A program made the position numbers and the translations under genes. Below, piece after piece: positions 40,858-50,240 of a DNA stretch of 64,000 nt (positions are counted from its first letter, which is position 1; the number at the start of each line of letters is the position of its first letter). Below the pieces are notes generated by a model. That model was not told the origin of the DNA. It did no database searches and saw only the letters and a program-made list of their open reading frames with translations. This DNA comes from CANLBN01 sp965230205. GTDB taxonomy: Bacteria; Pseudomonadota; Gammaproteobacteria; Pseudomonadales; Cellvibrionaceae. Location: contig OZ245996.1 in the NCBI GenBank assembly GCA_965230205.1, positions 496,001-560,000 of the forward strand, given 5' to 3'.

Positions 40858-42972
40858 TTAACCTTTCGCAATAATTTGCTCTGCCACGTTCGCTGGCGCT
40901 TCAGAGTACTTTTCAAACTCCATTGTAAATGTTGCTCGACCTTGGGTTGCTGAACGCAAATCAGTTGCATAACCAAACATTTCAGCCAAAGGCACTTCAG
41001 CATTTACCACCTTGCCCGATGCATTCTCTTCCATACCCAAAATCAGCCCTCGACGGCGATTAAGATCTCCAACCACATCACCCATATTTTCTTCTGGAGT
41101 AACAACCTCGACCTTCATCACGGGCTCAAGCAATTGCGCGCCGCCTTCAGACGCCAATTTCTTAGTCGCCATAGAGGCGGCAATTTTAAACGCCATTTCA
41201 TTAGAGTCAACATCATGGAAAGAACCATCATAAAGTGTTGCCTTTAGCCCCAATAATGGGTACCCCGCAAGCACACCATTTTTCATTTGCTCAATGATGC
41301 CTTTTTCAACGGCCGGAATATATTCTTTGGGGACCGCGCCCCCAACAATTTCATTTACAAATTCGAGCCCTTCAGCATTAGCATCTTCTGCAGGCTCAAA
41401 TTTAATCCAAACATGACCATACTGACCACGACCACCGGACTGACGAACAAATTTACCCTCAATCTCAGTTGTCGCTGTAATACGCTCACGATAAGCTACT
41501 TGAGGCTTACCGATATTAGCCTCTACACTAAACTCACGACGCATACGGTCTACAAGAATATCGAGATGCAATTCTCCCATACCTGAAATAATTGTTTGAC
41601 CCGTTTCTTCATCTGTTTGCACTCTAAAAGAAGGATCCTCTTGAGCAAGCTTACCCAAGGCAATACCCATTTTTTCCTGATCAGCTTGAGACCTTGGCTC
41701 TACCGCAACAGAAATGACCGGCTCAGGAAATTCCATTCGCTCAAGGATAATTTTTCCACCCTCAGAGCATAAAGTATCTCCAGTAGTAACATCCTTCAAA
41801 CCAATAGCAGCGGCAATATCGCCCGCCAGCACTTCTTTAATTTCTTCTCGGGAATTTGCATGCATCTGCACCATTCGGCCTACACGCTCTTTTTTACCTT
41901 TTACCGAATTGTAAACTGCGGTTCCACTTTCTAATTTACCGGAATACACCCTAAAAAACGTGAGGGTCCCAACAAATGGGTCAGTGGCAATCTTAAATGC
42001 TAACGCTGCAAACGGAGCATTATCATCAGCTTCACGAGACGCAACTGTCTCACCATCATCAAGCGTACCCTCGATAGCTTTTACCTCTTGAGGGGAAGGC
42101 AAATACTCAATCACTGCATCCAATACCGCTTGCACGCCTTTATTTTTAAAGGCCGAACCACCAAAAATTGGGACAATTTCATTGGACAAGGTACGAATTC
42201 GAATTCCCGCTTTTATTTCCTCTTCGGTCAACTCCTCACTTTCCAGATACTTATCCATAAGCTCATCAGTTGCCTCAGCAGCAGCCTCGACAAGTTGCTC
42301 ACGCATACTTTCACATGTCGCCTGCATATCTTCAGGAATATCAGCATAATCAAAGGTCATACCTTGATCAGCCTCATTCCACAGTATTGCCTTCATTTTT
42401 ATAAGGTCAACAACACCTTTAAATTCATCTTCCGAACCGATGGTCATTTGCAATGGAACAGGGTTTGCGCCTAAGCGCTCTTTTAACTGCTCAACAACAC
42501 TAACGAAGTCAGCTCCAGCACGGTCCATTTTATTAACAAACACCATGCGAGGGACTTCGTACTTGTTAGCTTGACGCCAAACCGTTTCAGTTTGCGGTTG
42601 AACACCGGAAGAACCACACAACACGACAACCGCCCCATCAAGCACACGTAGAGAGCGCTCTACCTCAATGGTAAAGTCAACGTGCCCTGGAGTATCAATA
42701 ATATTAATGCGATGCTGATCGAATTGTTGCTGCATACCAGCCCAAAAACAGGTCGTCGCAGCAGAAGTGATTGTGATTCCACGTTCTTGCTCTTGCTCCA
42801 TCCAATCCATGGTTGCAGCGCCGTCATGAACCTCACCAATCTTGTATGAAAGGCCTGTATAAAACAACACGCGCTCAGTCGTTGTGGTTTTACCCGCATC
42901 GACATGCGCAACAATACCTATATTACGATAGCGTGTGATAGGTGTTTTGCGTGCCACGTTACAGTTCTCCAA
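40858..42972 (-). CDS. fusA: Elongation factor G (canonical)
   Basis: A 704-residue translocation GTPase. It has AHVDAGKTTTTER (23-35), DTPGH, NKMD, and domain IV tip DGSFHDVDSNEMAF with the decoding-centre His. Its place between rpsG and tuf marks it as the standard str-operon copy. A terminator-like hairpin at 42993-43022 lies between rpsG and this gene, so its level may be reduced relative to rpsL-rpsG or set by a separate promoter. Confidence 0.97.
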   Translation of the reverse strand: MENCNVARKTPITRYRNIGIVAHVDAGKTTTTERVLFYTGLSYKIGEVHDGAATMDWMEQEQERGITITSAATTCFWAGMQQQFDQHRINIIDTPGHVDFTIEVERSLRVLDGAVVVLCGSSGVQPQTETVWRQANKYEVPRMVFVNKMDRAGADFVSVVEQLKERLGANPVPLQMTIGSEDEFKGVVDLIKMKAILWNEADQGMTFDYADIPEDMQATCESMREQLVEAAAEATDELMDKYLESEELTEEEIKAGIRIRTLSNEIVPIFGGSAFKNKGVQAVLDAVIEYLPSPQEVKAIEGTLDDGETVASREADDNAPFAALAFKIATDPFVGTLTFFRVYSGKLESGTAVYNSVKGKKERVGRMVQMHANSREEIKEVLAGDIAAAIGLKDVTTGDTLCSEGGKIILERMEFPEPVISVAVEPRSQADQEKMGIALGKLAQEDPSFRVQTDEETGQTIISGMGELHLDILVDRMRREFSVEANIGKPQVAYRERITATTEIEGKFVRQSGGRGQYGHVWIKFEPAEDANAEGLEFVNEIVGGAVPKEYIPAVEKGIIEQMKNGVLAGYPLLGLKATLYDGSFHDVDSNEMAFKIAASMATKKLASEGGAQLLEPVMKVEVVTPEENMGDVVGDLNRRRGLILGMEENASGKVVNAEVPLAEMFGYATDLRSATQGRATFTMEFEKYSEAPANVAEQIIAKG

Positions 42973-42992
42973 TAAAAATCTAGCTTAAATAA

Positions 42993-43022
42993 CAAAAAGG
43001 CAGCAAATAATGCTGCCTTTTT
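42993..43022 (-). terminator. Terminator-like hairpin between rpsG and fusA
   Basis: Perfect stem AAAAAGGCAGCA/TGCTGCCTTTTT with a 5-base loop and a T-run on the minus strand. It stands inside the str operon, 18 bp after rpsG, where partial termination or mRNA processing would be expected rather than full termination. Confidence 0.8.
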
Positions 43023-43040
43023 GTGACAATCGCGTAACAA

Positions 43041-43511
43041 TTAAAAACGATAATGAGAAAAAGCTTTGTTCGCTTCAGCCATACGATGGACATCTTCACG
43101 TTTTTTAACTGCAGCGCCTTTACCTTGAGCCGCATCTAACAACTCTCCAGCTAAACGAGCAGGCATAGATTTTTCACTACGCTTACGTGAATACTCAACT
43201 AACCAGCGCATAGCTAATGCTTCACGACGTGCAGGACGAACTTCAACAGGCACTTGGTATGTTGCCCCACCTACGCGACGTGCCTTTACTTCAACTAACG
43301 GAGCAATAGCTTCTAATGCTTCATCGAAAAGCTCAAGCGCATCTTTCCCAGACTTTTCACCGACGATATCCAACGCACCATACACGATACGCTCGGCAAC
43401 CGCTTTTTTACCGCTCACCATCAAAATATTCATAAATTTCGCAAGCGTAATATTACCGAACTTAGGATCAGGTAATATCTCACGCTTCGCGACGACTCTT
43501 CTTCTTGGCAT
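43041..43511 (-). CDS. rpsG: 30S ribosomal protein S7
   Basis: A 156-residue primary assembly protein of the small-subunit head. The N-terminal MPRRRVVAKREILPDPKFG and the beta-hairpin GGATYQVPVEVRPARR are conserved. In E. coli S7 represses the str operon through the rpsL-rpsG spacer; here that spacer is 180 bp, long enough for a structured site. Confidence 0.98.
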   Translation of the reverse strand: MPRRRVVAKREILPDPKFGNITLAKFMNILMVSGKKAVAERIVYGALDIVGEKSGKDALELFDEALEAIAPLVEVKARRVGGATYQVPVEVRPARREALAMRWLVEYSRKRSEKSMPARLAGELLDAAQGKGAAVKKREDVHRMAEANKAFSHYRF

Positions 43512-43691
43512 TTGTCTCGCCTCTTTTTGGCCTCGGCCTCTGTTTCAGGTTAATTCTAAGACATCGTTTTAATTTGTGAGTACTTTATCCGCCTAAATCG
43601 ACAAACGCAGAATACAAATTTAAACCCGCTTAGCCTTACTCTTAGTTGTATCTAAAAAAACGTAATACTGTAATCGACTAAAACGCCCCTA

Positions 43692-44063
43692 TTACTTAGG
43701 ACGCTTAGTACCATACTTAGAACGACCTTGCTTACGATCAGAGACACCAGAAGTATCTAAACTACCGCGAACTGTGTGGTAACGAACACCAGGCAAATCT
43801 TTTACACGACCGCCACGGATCAATACGACACTATGCTCCTGCAAGTTATGGCCCTCACCACCGATATAAGAAGATACCTCAAAGCCATTGGTAAGACGCA
43901 CACGGCAAACCTTACGCAATGCTGAGTTTGGCTTCTTCGGGGTAGTTGTATAAACACGGGTACAAACACCGCGCTTTTGAGGGTTACCTTGCAAAGCAGG
44001 TACGTCACTCTTTTGCACTTTACGCTTTCTAGGCTTACGAACCAATTGGTTGATCGTTGCCAT
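43692..44063 (-). CDS. rpsL: 30S ribosomal protein S12
   Basis: A 123-residue decoding-centre protein. TTPKKPNSALRKV and the GVRYHTVRGSLD loop are conserved; Lys residues at the positions where streptomycin-resistance changes occur (TPKKPNS and the later RKP-type loop) are wild type as far as can be read. It is the first gene of the str operon, with a strong promoter upstream. Confidence 0.98.
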   Translation of the reverse strand: MATINQLVRKPRKRKVQKSDVPALQGNPQKRGVCTRVYTTTPKKPNSALRKVCRVRLTNGFEVSSYIGGEGHNLQEHSVVLIRGGRVKDLPGVRYHTVRGSLDTSGVSDRKQGRSKYGTKRPK

Positions 44064-44188
44064 GAAATAAACTCCAAAGATATTTGTTAATACTGGCCTT
44101 CCTCTATCTACCTACAATAGAGCACTAGACACAGTTGTTATAGATTAAAAGGCAATAGCAGCCTTCCCCCTAGAAACAGGGGTGGCGC

Positions 44189-44217
44189 ATTGTACGGATA
44201 CGAAATAAGTTCGTCAA
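44189..44217 (-). promoter_or_regulatory. str-operon promoter
   Basis: TTGACG and TACAAT separated by 17 bp on the minus strand, about 125 bp upstream of rpsL, followed by TGCGCC. A CCCCTGTTTCTAGGGG hairpin starts about 10 bp after the -10. Confidence 0.88.
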
Positions 44218-44304
44218 GAATATATCAAGCAAAACAGGAGAAACTTAGTAAGAATTGCATGCGGACAAACAACTGACGACCCTTTCCAAGCAAGACCCAC
44301 CAAT

Positions 44305-44336
44305 AAAAAAGGCTGCCCATATAGGCAGCCTTTAAA
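44305..44336 (-). terminator. Terminator of the propeller/cytochrome gene
   Basis: Stem AAAGGCTGCC/GGCAGCCTTT with TATATG loop and a T-run on the minus strand, 16 bp after the stop codon. Confidence 0.85.
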
Positions 44337-44351
44337 AACCAAGACCTTTGA

Positions 44352-47300
44352 CTACTTTTTAACTTTACCGGCAACCAAGCGAGCACTTGAAGACCGAGCC
44401 AATAACAACATCAACATAAGCATCAAGAAATAAGCGCCAAGAGAACCGCCCTCATCACCACCTCCTGAAGAACTTGGATTGGAACCAGAATTAGACCCCG
44501 AATCGCCATTATTATCAGATGGATCGGAAGTATCTCCCGCACTACCAAAACGATCTATCTGCAACAAGTACTGCTCTAAATCTGCACTATCAGATGCCGA
44601 CAAGCCACGAGCAACAGTATGAGCGCCTGCAGCCGAAATGTTATCAACATTACTTATTGTTACATCATCAATAATGAGATTATTCCCAACACTGACATTA
44701 TCCACCCAAATTCGAACCGTATTCCCTGAACCCGCAGCCAAGTTGACCGTTACTGCGGAAGACTCCTCAAAAGCAACATCCTGACCATCAACCTGAGGCA
44801 AGCTGGCAAGCTGAATTAATTGCGCCGCATCGCTACTACCAACAACCCAAACACCAACAGCACCCGAGCCACTCAATGAGCCATAACGTAGTCGCACAAG
44901 CGCTTCACCACCGGCACCCCCATCAATATTAGCAATATCGATAAAGCCATCGTTTTCAGTAACTCTCACACCCCCAGCATTGCGAAGGTAAGAATAATTA
45001 GTCTGGGAAACTACAGTTCTGTTGCCTGCTGCCGACTCAGCCTGATAGACAGTTCCACCAACCGTCGTAAACACATCACCCAACGTTTTAGCACTACCAT
45101 CATGCATATAAGGCGCAGAATCAAACACACTCAAAAGAGACGGTGTTTTTATTCCCGGAATAGCACCACCCAAACGGTTACCCGAATAGCTACGCAAAGT
45201 ACCCACGTTGTGAGCCAACCCATCAGTAAAGCCTTCACCCGAGTGACAATCAGCACAGCCCGTTTGATTGAACACATCACGACCATTTAACGCTGAAGCC
45301 GTCATATCGCCATTCGCCTCACGATAAGGGCTCCTAGGCAGAGACTCCTCACCCAAGCTAGACACATAAGCAGCCAGATCATCCAACTCCCTACTTAAAC
45401 CGGCCTTAGGAGAGCCTAAAGGAGAAGTGCTTGCAAAGTCCGCATCAGTCATAAAGCCACGGCCTCGGAATGGGCCACGTATATCATGTTCAAAGTCCTG
45501 AATTTCATCAAAATTAGCGGTCCAATGAACATTACCGAAACGAGTACCATTACGCCCCTTCAAAGATATATTATTGCGAATACCTTCTCCGCGACCAGTA
45601 AAATCATAGGTTCTACCATCATGCCCGCCATCGATATGGCATGTCGCACAACTGATATAACCCTCAGCACTCATTTTACCTTCAAGCTGCTCTGACAATC
45701 GCCCATTTGCAGCATCGTAGAATGTACGCTTACCGGACAGAACTGACTCAGACAAAACCTCATTACTCACTGTAGAGACTGTTGTGATGGATGGATTAAT
45801 AAGCGCACCAGCAATACTAACCGCACTAACGGAACGGTCTGTAAAGTTTTTAACATACAGACGACGACTACCATTATCGATACATAAACTTTGAGGAGCA
45901 TGCCCCACACCAATTTGAGCAGCCACCGAGCCCAGCTGACCATTTGACACATTTAGGGCAAACACCTGATTGATACCCTGCAAGCCTACAAACAGTATTG
46001 AACCATCGATAGATAAGGCTAATGAAGAAGGCGAGTCAGCATTGTCAAAATCAATCCGGCGATTATTTAACTCCTGACCTGACTGCAAATCAATCGTCAT
46101 AGCCATTGTACGAACGCTATTGTCATCGTCTAGATCTAGACCCAACCCATTAAGAAGACCTCTATCCACATTATCCTTCTTAGCAACTAGATAGGCCCTA
46201 GTTCCCTCTCCATTAACAATAATCGCTGACACATAGTTAGGTACACCTCTACCCTCATTGATATCATCATCAGCAAGATGCTTATTCAAACGAATAGTTC
46301 GAGTCAGCGACCAACTAACCGTATTGATATCCCACACCTCACCCCAGCTTTCAGCGGAAATAAAGCGAGTCACCAACAAACGATTACCATCTGGAGTCAA
46401 TGCTAAAGCCCGAGGAGTTGGACCTACAGCAATACGGCCAGACTCCCTTAAAGATTGAGTATTAAATCGAACAACTTCACCACTGCCATACAAGCTAACA
46501 TAAGCTGTCGCACCATCAGGACTCATTACAATTCCATAAGGTGCCGACCCATAACCAGTTGAAAGCTGACGAATACGATTACCTGCACCGTCAAACACAT
46601 CAACACGATCACCACCGAAAGATGTCACCCAAACGTTACCATTAGACGCAAGCGCAATGGAACGAGGATCATCAACGCCAAAGTGTTCAAGCGTTACACC
46701 AAAGTTGCCTGCATCGATACTGACAACAGAGTCATTATCGGGGTTAACAGCCCACACAGCACTATCATCCTGAGCACAATATAGCTGTCCACTGTAGTTA
46801 CCTGACAACAAATTTTGCGAGGAATCTACAACATTCACCTGCACACGAGAAAGACCAGAAGCCCCTCCGCTGTTTCGCGCACGAATATTAATGAAATAGT
46901 TACCGGCAGCCGCAAACTGGAATGATGCAGAATTTGTTGTTGTCCAAGGCGCACCCGACTGACCAGCCTGCTCAAATTGATACTCTATTGCCTCATTAGA
47001 GCTATCTGTTGCTGTAGCAGTAACCGTTACAAAGTCATTTACCTCAACCACACCTGTAGGATTCACAGACACATTATCAATAGCAGGAGGAGCCGGCGCT
47101 GGATCTGGGTCAGGAACTGGGTCCGGATCTGGAACTGGGTCCGGATCTGGAACTGGATCTGGGTCAGGAACTGGATCTGGGTCAGGAACTGGATCTGGAT
47201 CCGGCGTTGGACCTCCATCCACCGAGCCTCCCGTAGAAAAGCGGAAGCTATAGTCTTGCATACGGTTACCAACAGCATCGCGAATACCGTTAGTCAAACG

Positions 47301-48710
47301 CAACTCATAAGTAGTATTAGCACTTAAGTTATTAACAGGGTCAATAGTGATAAGACCCGTATGAGAAATAATGTAGTCAATACGAACAGGCCCACCACCA
47401 ACTTCTGTCAATGTTAGCGTTTGAGTGCTACCCAATTCAGGAGTCTCGGTAACAATGACAGTTTCTGAGCGCAATGTCTCTGGGACATGAACAGAAATAG
47501 GCAGGTTGACAGGATAATTCGTCTGATTCGATCGAGGGATATGATAAGAAACAAAAGGAGCCCGCGTGTCAGGCTCAGATTGATGAGACCATATACCCAT
47601 ACCATCAGACCCTGGCGTTGGGAAAGGATAACCACCAGTAACCAACAAATTACCTATAGGCCGAGAGTATTGACTAGTCTCAACGTTAGTATTGACCGGC
47701 ATCGTAAGTTCTGTTTCACAGGTTTCAATATTAATCTTAATACGATCAGAGAATATAAACTCATCCTGAAACCCCATATACATATTTTCGCCATCAACAC
47801 CAGGAGCACTAGTACTCACACTACAATGAAGGCGAAGGTTACGAGGGTCTGAGAAATCAACCACCTGGACACCAGCAAATGTCTGAACATTACCACTACC
47901 AGGAGGAAGGAAAAATGGATTATTTCGTCGAGCAAATACCATGTAATGCCCATATATTTCAGCCCAATATCCACCAATACCACCCTGCTCTGGAGGGGCA
48001 TTCATTACATCCAAAAGCACAGGGTTAGAAGGGTCTGAAATATCATATGCAGCCACACCAGTTAATGACTGATCTGAACCATAAAGGAGAAGATTACCCA
48101 TAATCATAGGAAAGCCGACAACACCCGTTGTACCAAGGTGGTCCCAGCTGGCTGTACGCACACCATCAAGCTCTAAAAATGCATTACCTTCCGGCGTACC
48201 ATAACTCCACCAACCTCTTACATCCCAAGGCGCATACATTCCGCCACGATTCCACGTAGAAAAAGGACCTCGCCAATCCGTCATAATAAGATTGCCAGAG
48301 GAATCAACTTCGATTGCGCTATTATTATCGTTGTCTCGTGGAGACCCACCAAGGAAAAGCTGATTCCCACGCTTCATCGTACCATGAGCATTCATGGGAT
48401 GAGCCGTTCGACCAAAAGTACCAACCACTCTAGGGCTAGATGGGTTTGATATATCAAACGCTCTAACGATTAAGTCATCGGATGCTTCACTACCAGGACC
48501 TTCTGGTATAGCAACAACATAACCGCCAATAGTATCAATCACTGCTGTTCGCCCCATTTCTTGAGCGATCGGACCTTGAATCAAAGTACCAGGAGTGGGC
48601 TGGGTAGTATTTGGGAAACCTTGTCCGAACACCAAAGCAGAAACGCTAATCAGACTTAAGAACAGAGAGGAACGAAGAGATATCTTCGCGACAACTGACG
48701 TCTTATTCAT
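44352..48710 (-). CDS. Secreted multidomain beta-propeller / dihaem cytochrome c protein with GlyGly-CTERM-like tail
   Basis: A 1452-residue exported protein. A signal peptide (1-30, SLFLSLISVSALVFG) is followed by an LVIVP-type propeller (about 35-390), an Ig-like domain (about 395-490), a PDPDPVPDPD spacer (about 500-540), a second Ig/PKD-like domain (545-630) and a YVTN/NHL-type propeller (about 640-970). A cytochrome c unit has two CxxCH sites, CATCH (about 1020) and CADCH (about 1151), resembling MauG/CCP-like dihaem peroxidases. A carbohydrate-binding-like beta domain (about 1215-1390) precedes a tail GGGDEGGSLGAYFLML...R, like GlyGly-CTERM signals processed by rhombosortase in type II secretion. 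The redox substrate is unknown. It is a monocistronic gene between str and the polysaccharide locus. Confidence 0.85.
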   Translation of the reverse strand: MNKTSVVAKISLRSSLFLSLISVSALVFGQGFPNTTQPTPGTLIQGPIAQEMGRTAVIDTIGGYVVAIPEGPGSEASDDLIVRAFDISNPSSPRVVGTFGRTAHPMNAHGTMKRGNQLFLGGSPRDNDNNSAIEVDSSGNLIMTDWRGPFSTWNRGGMYAPWDVRGWWSYGTPEGNAFLELDGVRTASWDHLGTTGVVGFPMIMGNLLLYGSDQSLTGVAAYDISDPSNPVLLDVMNAPPEQGGIGGYWAEIYGHYMVFARRNNPFFLPPGSGNVQTFAGVQVVDFSDPRNLRLHCSVSTSAPGVDGENMYMGFQDEFIFSDRIKINIETCETELTMPVNTNVETSQYSRPIGNLLVTGGYPFPTPGSDGMGIWSHQSEPDTRAPFVSYHIPRSNQTNYPVNLPISVHVPETLRSETVIVTETPELGSTQTLTLTEVGGGPVRIDYIISHTGLITIDPVNNLSANTTYELRLTNGIRDAVGNRMQDYSFRFSTGGSVDGGPTPDPDPVPDPDPVPDPDPVPDPDPVPDPDPVPDPDPAPAPPAIDNVSVNPTGVVEVNDFVTVTATATDSSNEAIEYQFEQAGQSGAPWTTTNSASFQFAAAGNYFINIRARNSGGASGLSRVQVNVVDSSQNLLSGNYSGQLYCAQDDSAVWAVNPDNDSVVSIDAGNFGVTLEHFGVDDPRSIALASNGNVWVTSFGGDRVDVFDGAGNRIRQLSTGYGSAPYGIVMSPDGATAYVSLYGSGEVVRFNTQSLRESGRIAVGPTPRALALTPDGNRLLVTRFISAESWGEVWDINTVSWSLTRTIRLNKHLADDDINEGRGVPNYVSAIIVNGEGTRAYLVAKKDNVDRGLLNGLGLDLDDDNSVRTMAMTIDLQSGQELNNRRIDFDNADSPSSLALSIDGSILFVGLQGINQVFALNVSNGQLGSVAAQIGVGHAPQSLCIDNGSRRLYVKNFTDRSVSAVSIAGALINPSITTVSTVSNEVLSESVLSGKRTFYDAANGRLSEQLEGKMSAEGYISCATCHIDGGHDGRTYDFTGRGEGIRNNISLKGRNGTRFGNVHWTANFDEIQDFEHDIRGPFRGRGFMTDADFASTSPLGSPKAGLSRELDDLAAYVSSLGEESLPRSPYREANGDMTASALNGRDVFNQTGCADCHSGEGFTDGLAHNVGTLRSYSGNRLGGAIPGIKTPSLLSVFDSAPYMHDGSAKTLGDVFTTVGGTVYQAESAAGNRTVVSQTNYSYLRNAGGVRVTENDGFIDIANIDGGAGGEALVRLRYGSLSGSGAVGVWVVGSSDAAQLIQLASLPQVDGQDVAFEESSAVTVNLAAGSGNTVRIWVDNVSVGNNLIIDDVTISNVDNISAAGAHTVARGLSASDSADLEQYLLQIDRFGSAGDTSDPSDNNGDSGSNSGSNPSSSGGGDEGGSLGAYFLMLMLMLLLARSSSARLVAGKVKK
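47096..47207 (-). repeat. Tandem repeat encoding the Pro-Asp spacer
   Basis: About 110 bp of 12/24-bp tandem units (GGATCTGGGTCAGGAACT-type on the plus strand) that encode the repeated PDPDPV linker between the propeller/Ig part and the rest of the protein. Copy number is likely to vary among strains. Confidence 0.85.
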
Positions 48711-49227
48711 ATTTACATCGATACCTAAAAAGGATTAATAGTGGGCATATATCCACTATGGAACAGGGCAGGTATCTTATCAAAGCCAAAAAGAGCAAAG
48801 TGTGAACCATTCATCACGGAATGATTCGTTTTACTACACAGGTCACATATAGGCAAACATATAAAATATGTGGCCTAAAAATAATTAGATAAAGGCATAC
48901 TCTAAGCGCCAATCAAATATCACAACTATTCATTTCAGCCTCTCCAAATAGCAACATGCCATTTTCTAGACTGATGACTATATAAGAACCTTCAAGTATC
49001 GCCCAAATAAAGGCCCGTATGATAATTGATGTCACAACAAATGTGTTAATTAATGTCCCTTAAGATACCTGAGACAGGCAAAATACCTTATAATCCGATG
49101 CCATTTGGTCAGCTCAACTCTATAGAATTGATACGCTTTCACTACAGCTAAACGTGAGACTAGAAGATATTTTCATGAAAGCAGCTATATTGAACTGTCA
49201 TATTCGTGCTTTAGGATAGCCCACATT
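48711..49227. other. 517-bp intergenic region between divergent genes
   Basis: No gene. It contains an 11-bp inverted repeat with one mismatch (AGGTCACATAT/ATATGTGGCCT, 48840-48876), a smaller CATTC/GAATG hairpin near 48808-48825, and a TATAAT at 49089-49094 that could be the -10 of the plus-strand polysaccharide operon, although its -35 is weak. Confidence 0.5.
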
Positions 49228-50235
49228 ATGGAAAGAGAAGTTAAAGACAAAGTTCTAGGTTTTGTTGTTATCGGCAGAAACGAAGGTGATCGACTCAAGA
49301 CCGGACTGAAAGCTATTCAATCTCTAAGACCTAAGGCTCCGATTGTATATGTAGATTCTGGCTCAACCGATGACAGTGTGGCATTTGCACAATCACTGGG
49401 CATTACCGTAGTTGAGCTCGATATGAGCATACCGTTTACTGCAGCTCGCGCTCGCAACGCAGGCTTTGAACAACTTCTATCAGACAACCCAGAGCTATTG
49501 TACGTTCAGTTTATGGACGGCGATTGCGAACTACTGGAAGGCTGGATAGAAACTGCTATTGCAGGACTAGAAGGCAACAACGGTATAGGTATCGTCAGCG
49601 GACGCCGAAGTGAAAGATACCCAGAAGCGTCCATATATAACACTCTTATCGATATCGAATGGAACACACCGGTAGGAGAGATACTCGCAGTACTTGGAGA
49701 CATGTGCGTAAAAGTCGAAACCTTCAACAAGATTAATGGCTTTAATGAAACCATCATCGCTGCGGAAGATGATGACTTTTGCCTGCGGGCACGGAAAGCC
49801 GGCTATAAGACCTACCGTCTTGACGCTTTGATGAGCAAACATGACGCCAACATTCTTCATCTTTCGCAATGGTATAAAAGATCAAAGCGTGGAGGTCATG
49901 GCTATGCCAACATTCATCACCTTCACGGGAAAGGCCCTGAAAAATATTTCCTCAAAGAGATAAAAAGCGTGACATTTTGGGGCTTTTTAGTTCCAGCCTC
50001 GTTTATTTTCTTCTTGTTTTTTGCTCCCCTTATAAGCGTGCTTATTATCTGCGGCTATACTGCTTTTATCGGGAAAACGGTTCTAAGAAGAATTAAAAGC
50101 GGAGATTCATTGTCAACCGCAATCGCTTATGGGGCTTTAATCTTCACCGGAAAGATTCCAGAATTCATGGGCATATTACAATACTGCAAAAATCACTTAT
50201 TATCGCGCAAACATCAATTAATCGAGTATAAATAA
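49228..50235 (+). CDS. Family 2 glycosyltransferase (membrane-attached)
   Basis: A 335-residue GT-A enzyme. The N-terminal strand VLGFVVIGRNEG starts the fold; VYVDSGSTDDSV (about 41-52) binds the nucleotide, DGDC (about 97-100) is the DxD-type metal motif, and AEDDDFCLRARKAGY (about 178-192) holds the catalytic acid. One or two hydrophobic helices follow (about 250-285). It opens the plus-strand polysaccharide operon, with 5 bp to the next gene. Donor and acceptor sugars are not predictable. Confidence 0.9.
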   Translation: MEREVKDKVLGFVVIGRNEGDRLKTGLKAIQSLRPKAPIVYVDSGSTDDSVAFAQSLGITVVELDMSIPFTAARARNAGFEQLLSDNPELLYVQFMDGDCELLEGWIETAIAGLEGNNGIGIVSGRRSERYPEASIYNTLIDIEWNTPVGEILAVLGDMCVKVETFNKINGFNETIIAAEDDDFCLRARKAGYKTYRLDALMSKHDANILHLSQWYKRSKRGGHGYANIHHLHGKGPEKYFLKEIKSVTFWGFLVPASFIFFLFFAPLISVLIICGYTAFIGKTVLRRIKSGDSLSTAIAYGALIFTGKIPEFMGILQYCKNHLLSRKHQLIEYK

Positions 50236-50240
50236 TCACT

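Noticed and set aside
46977..47327. 116-codon plus-strand frame rich in Arg and Trp
   Set aside because: It is the antisense of the Pro-Asp tandem repeat in the propeller/cytochrome gene.
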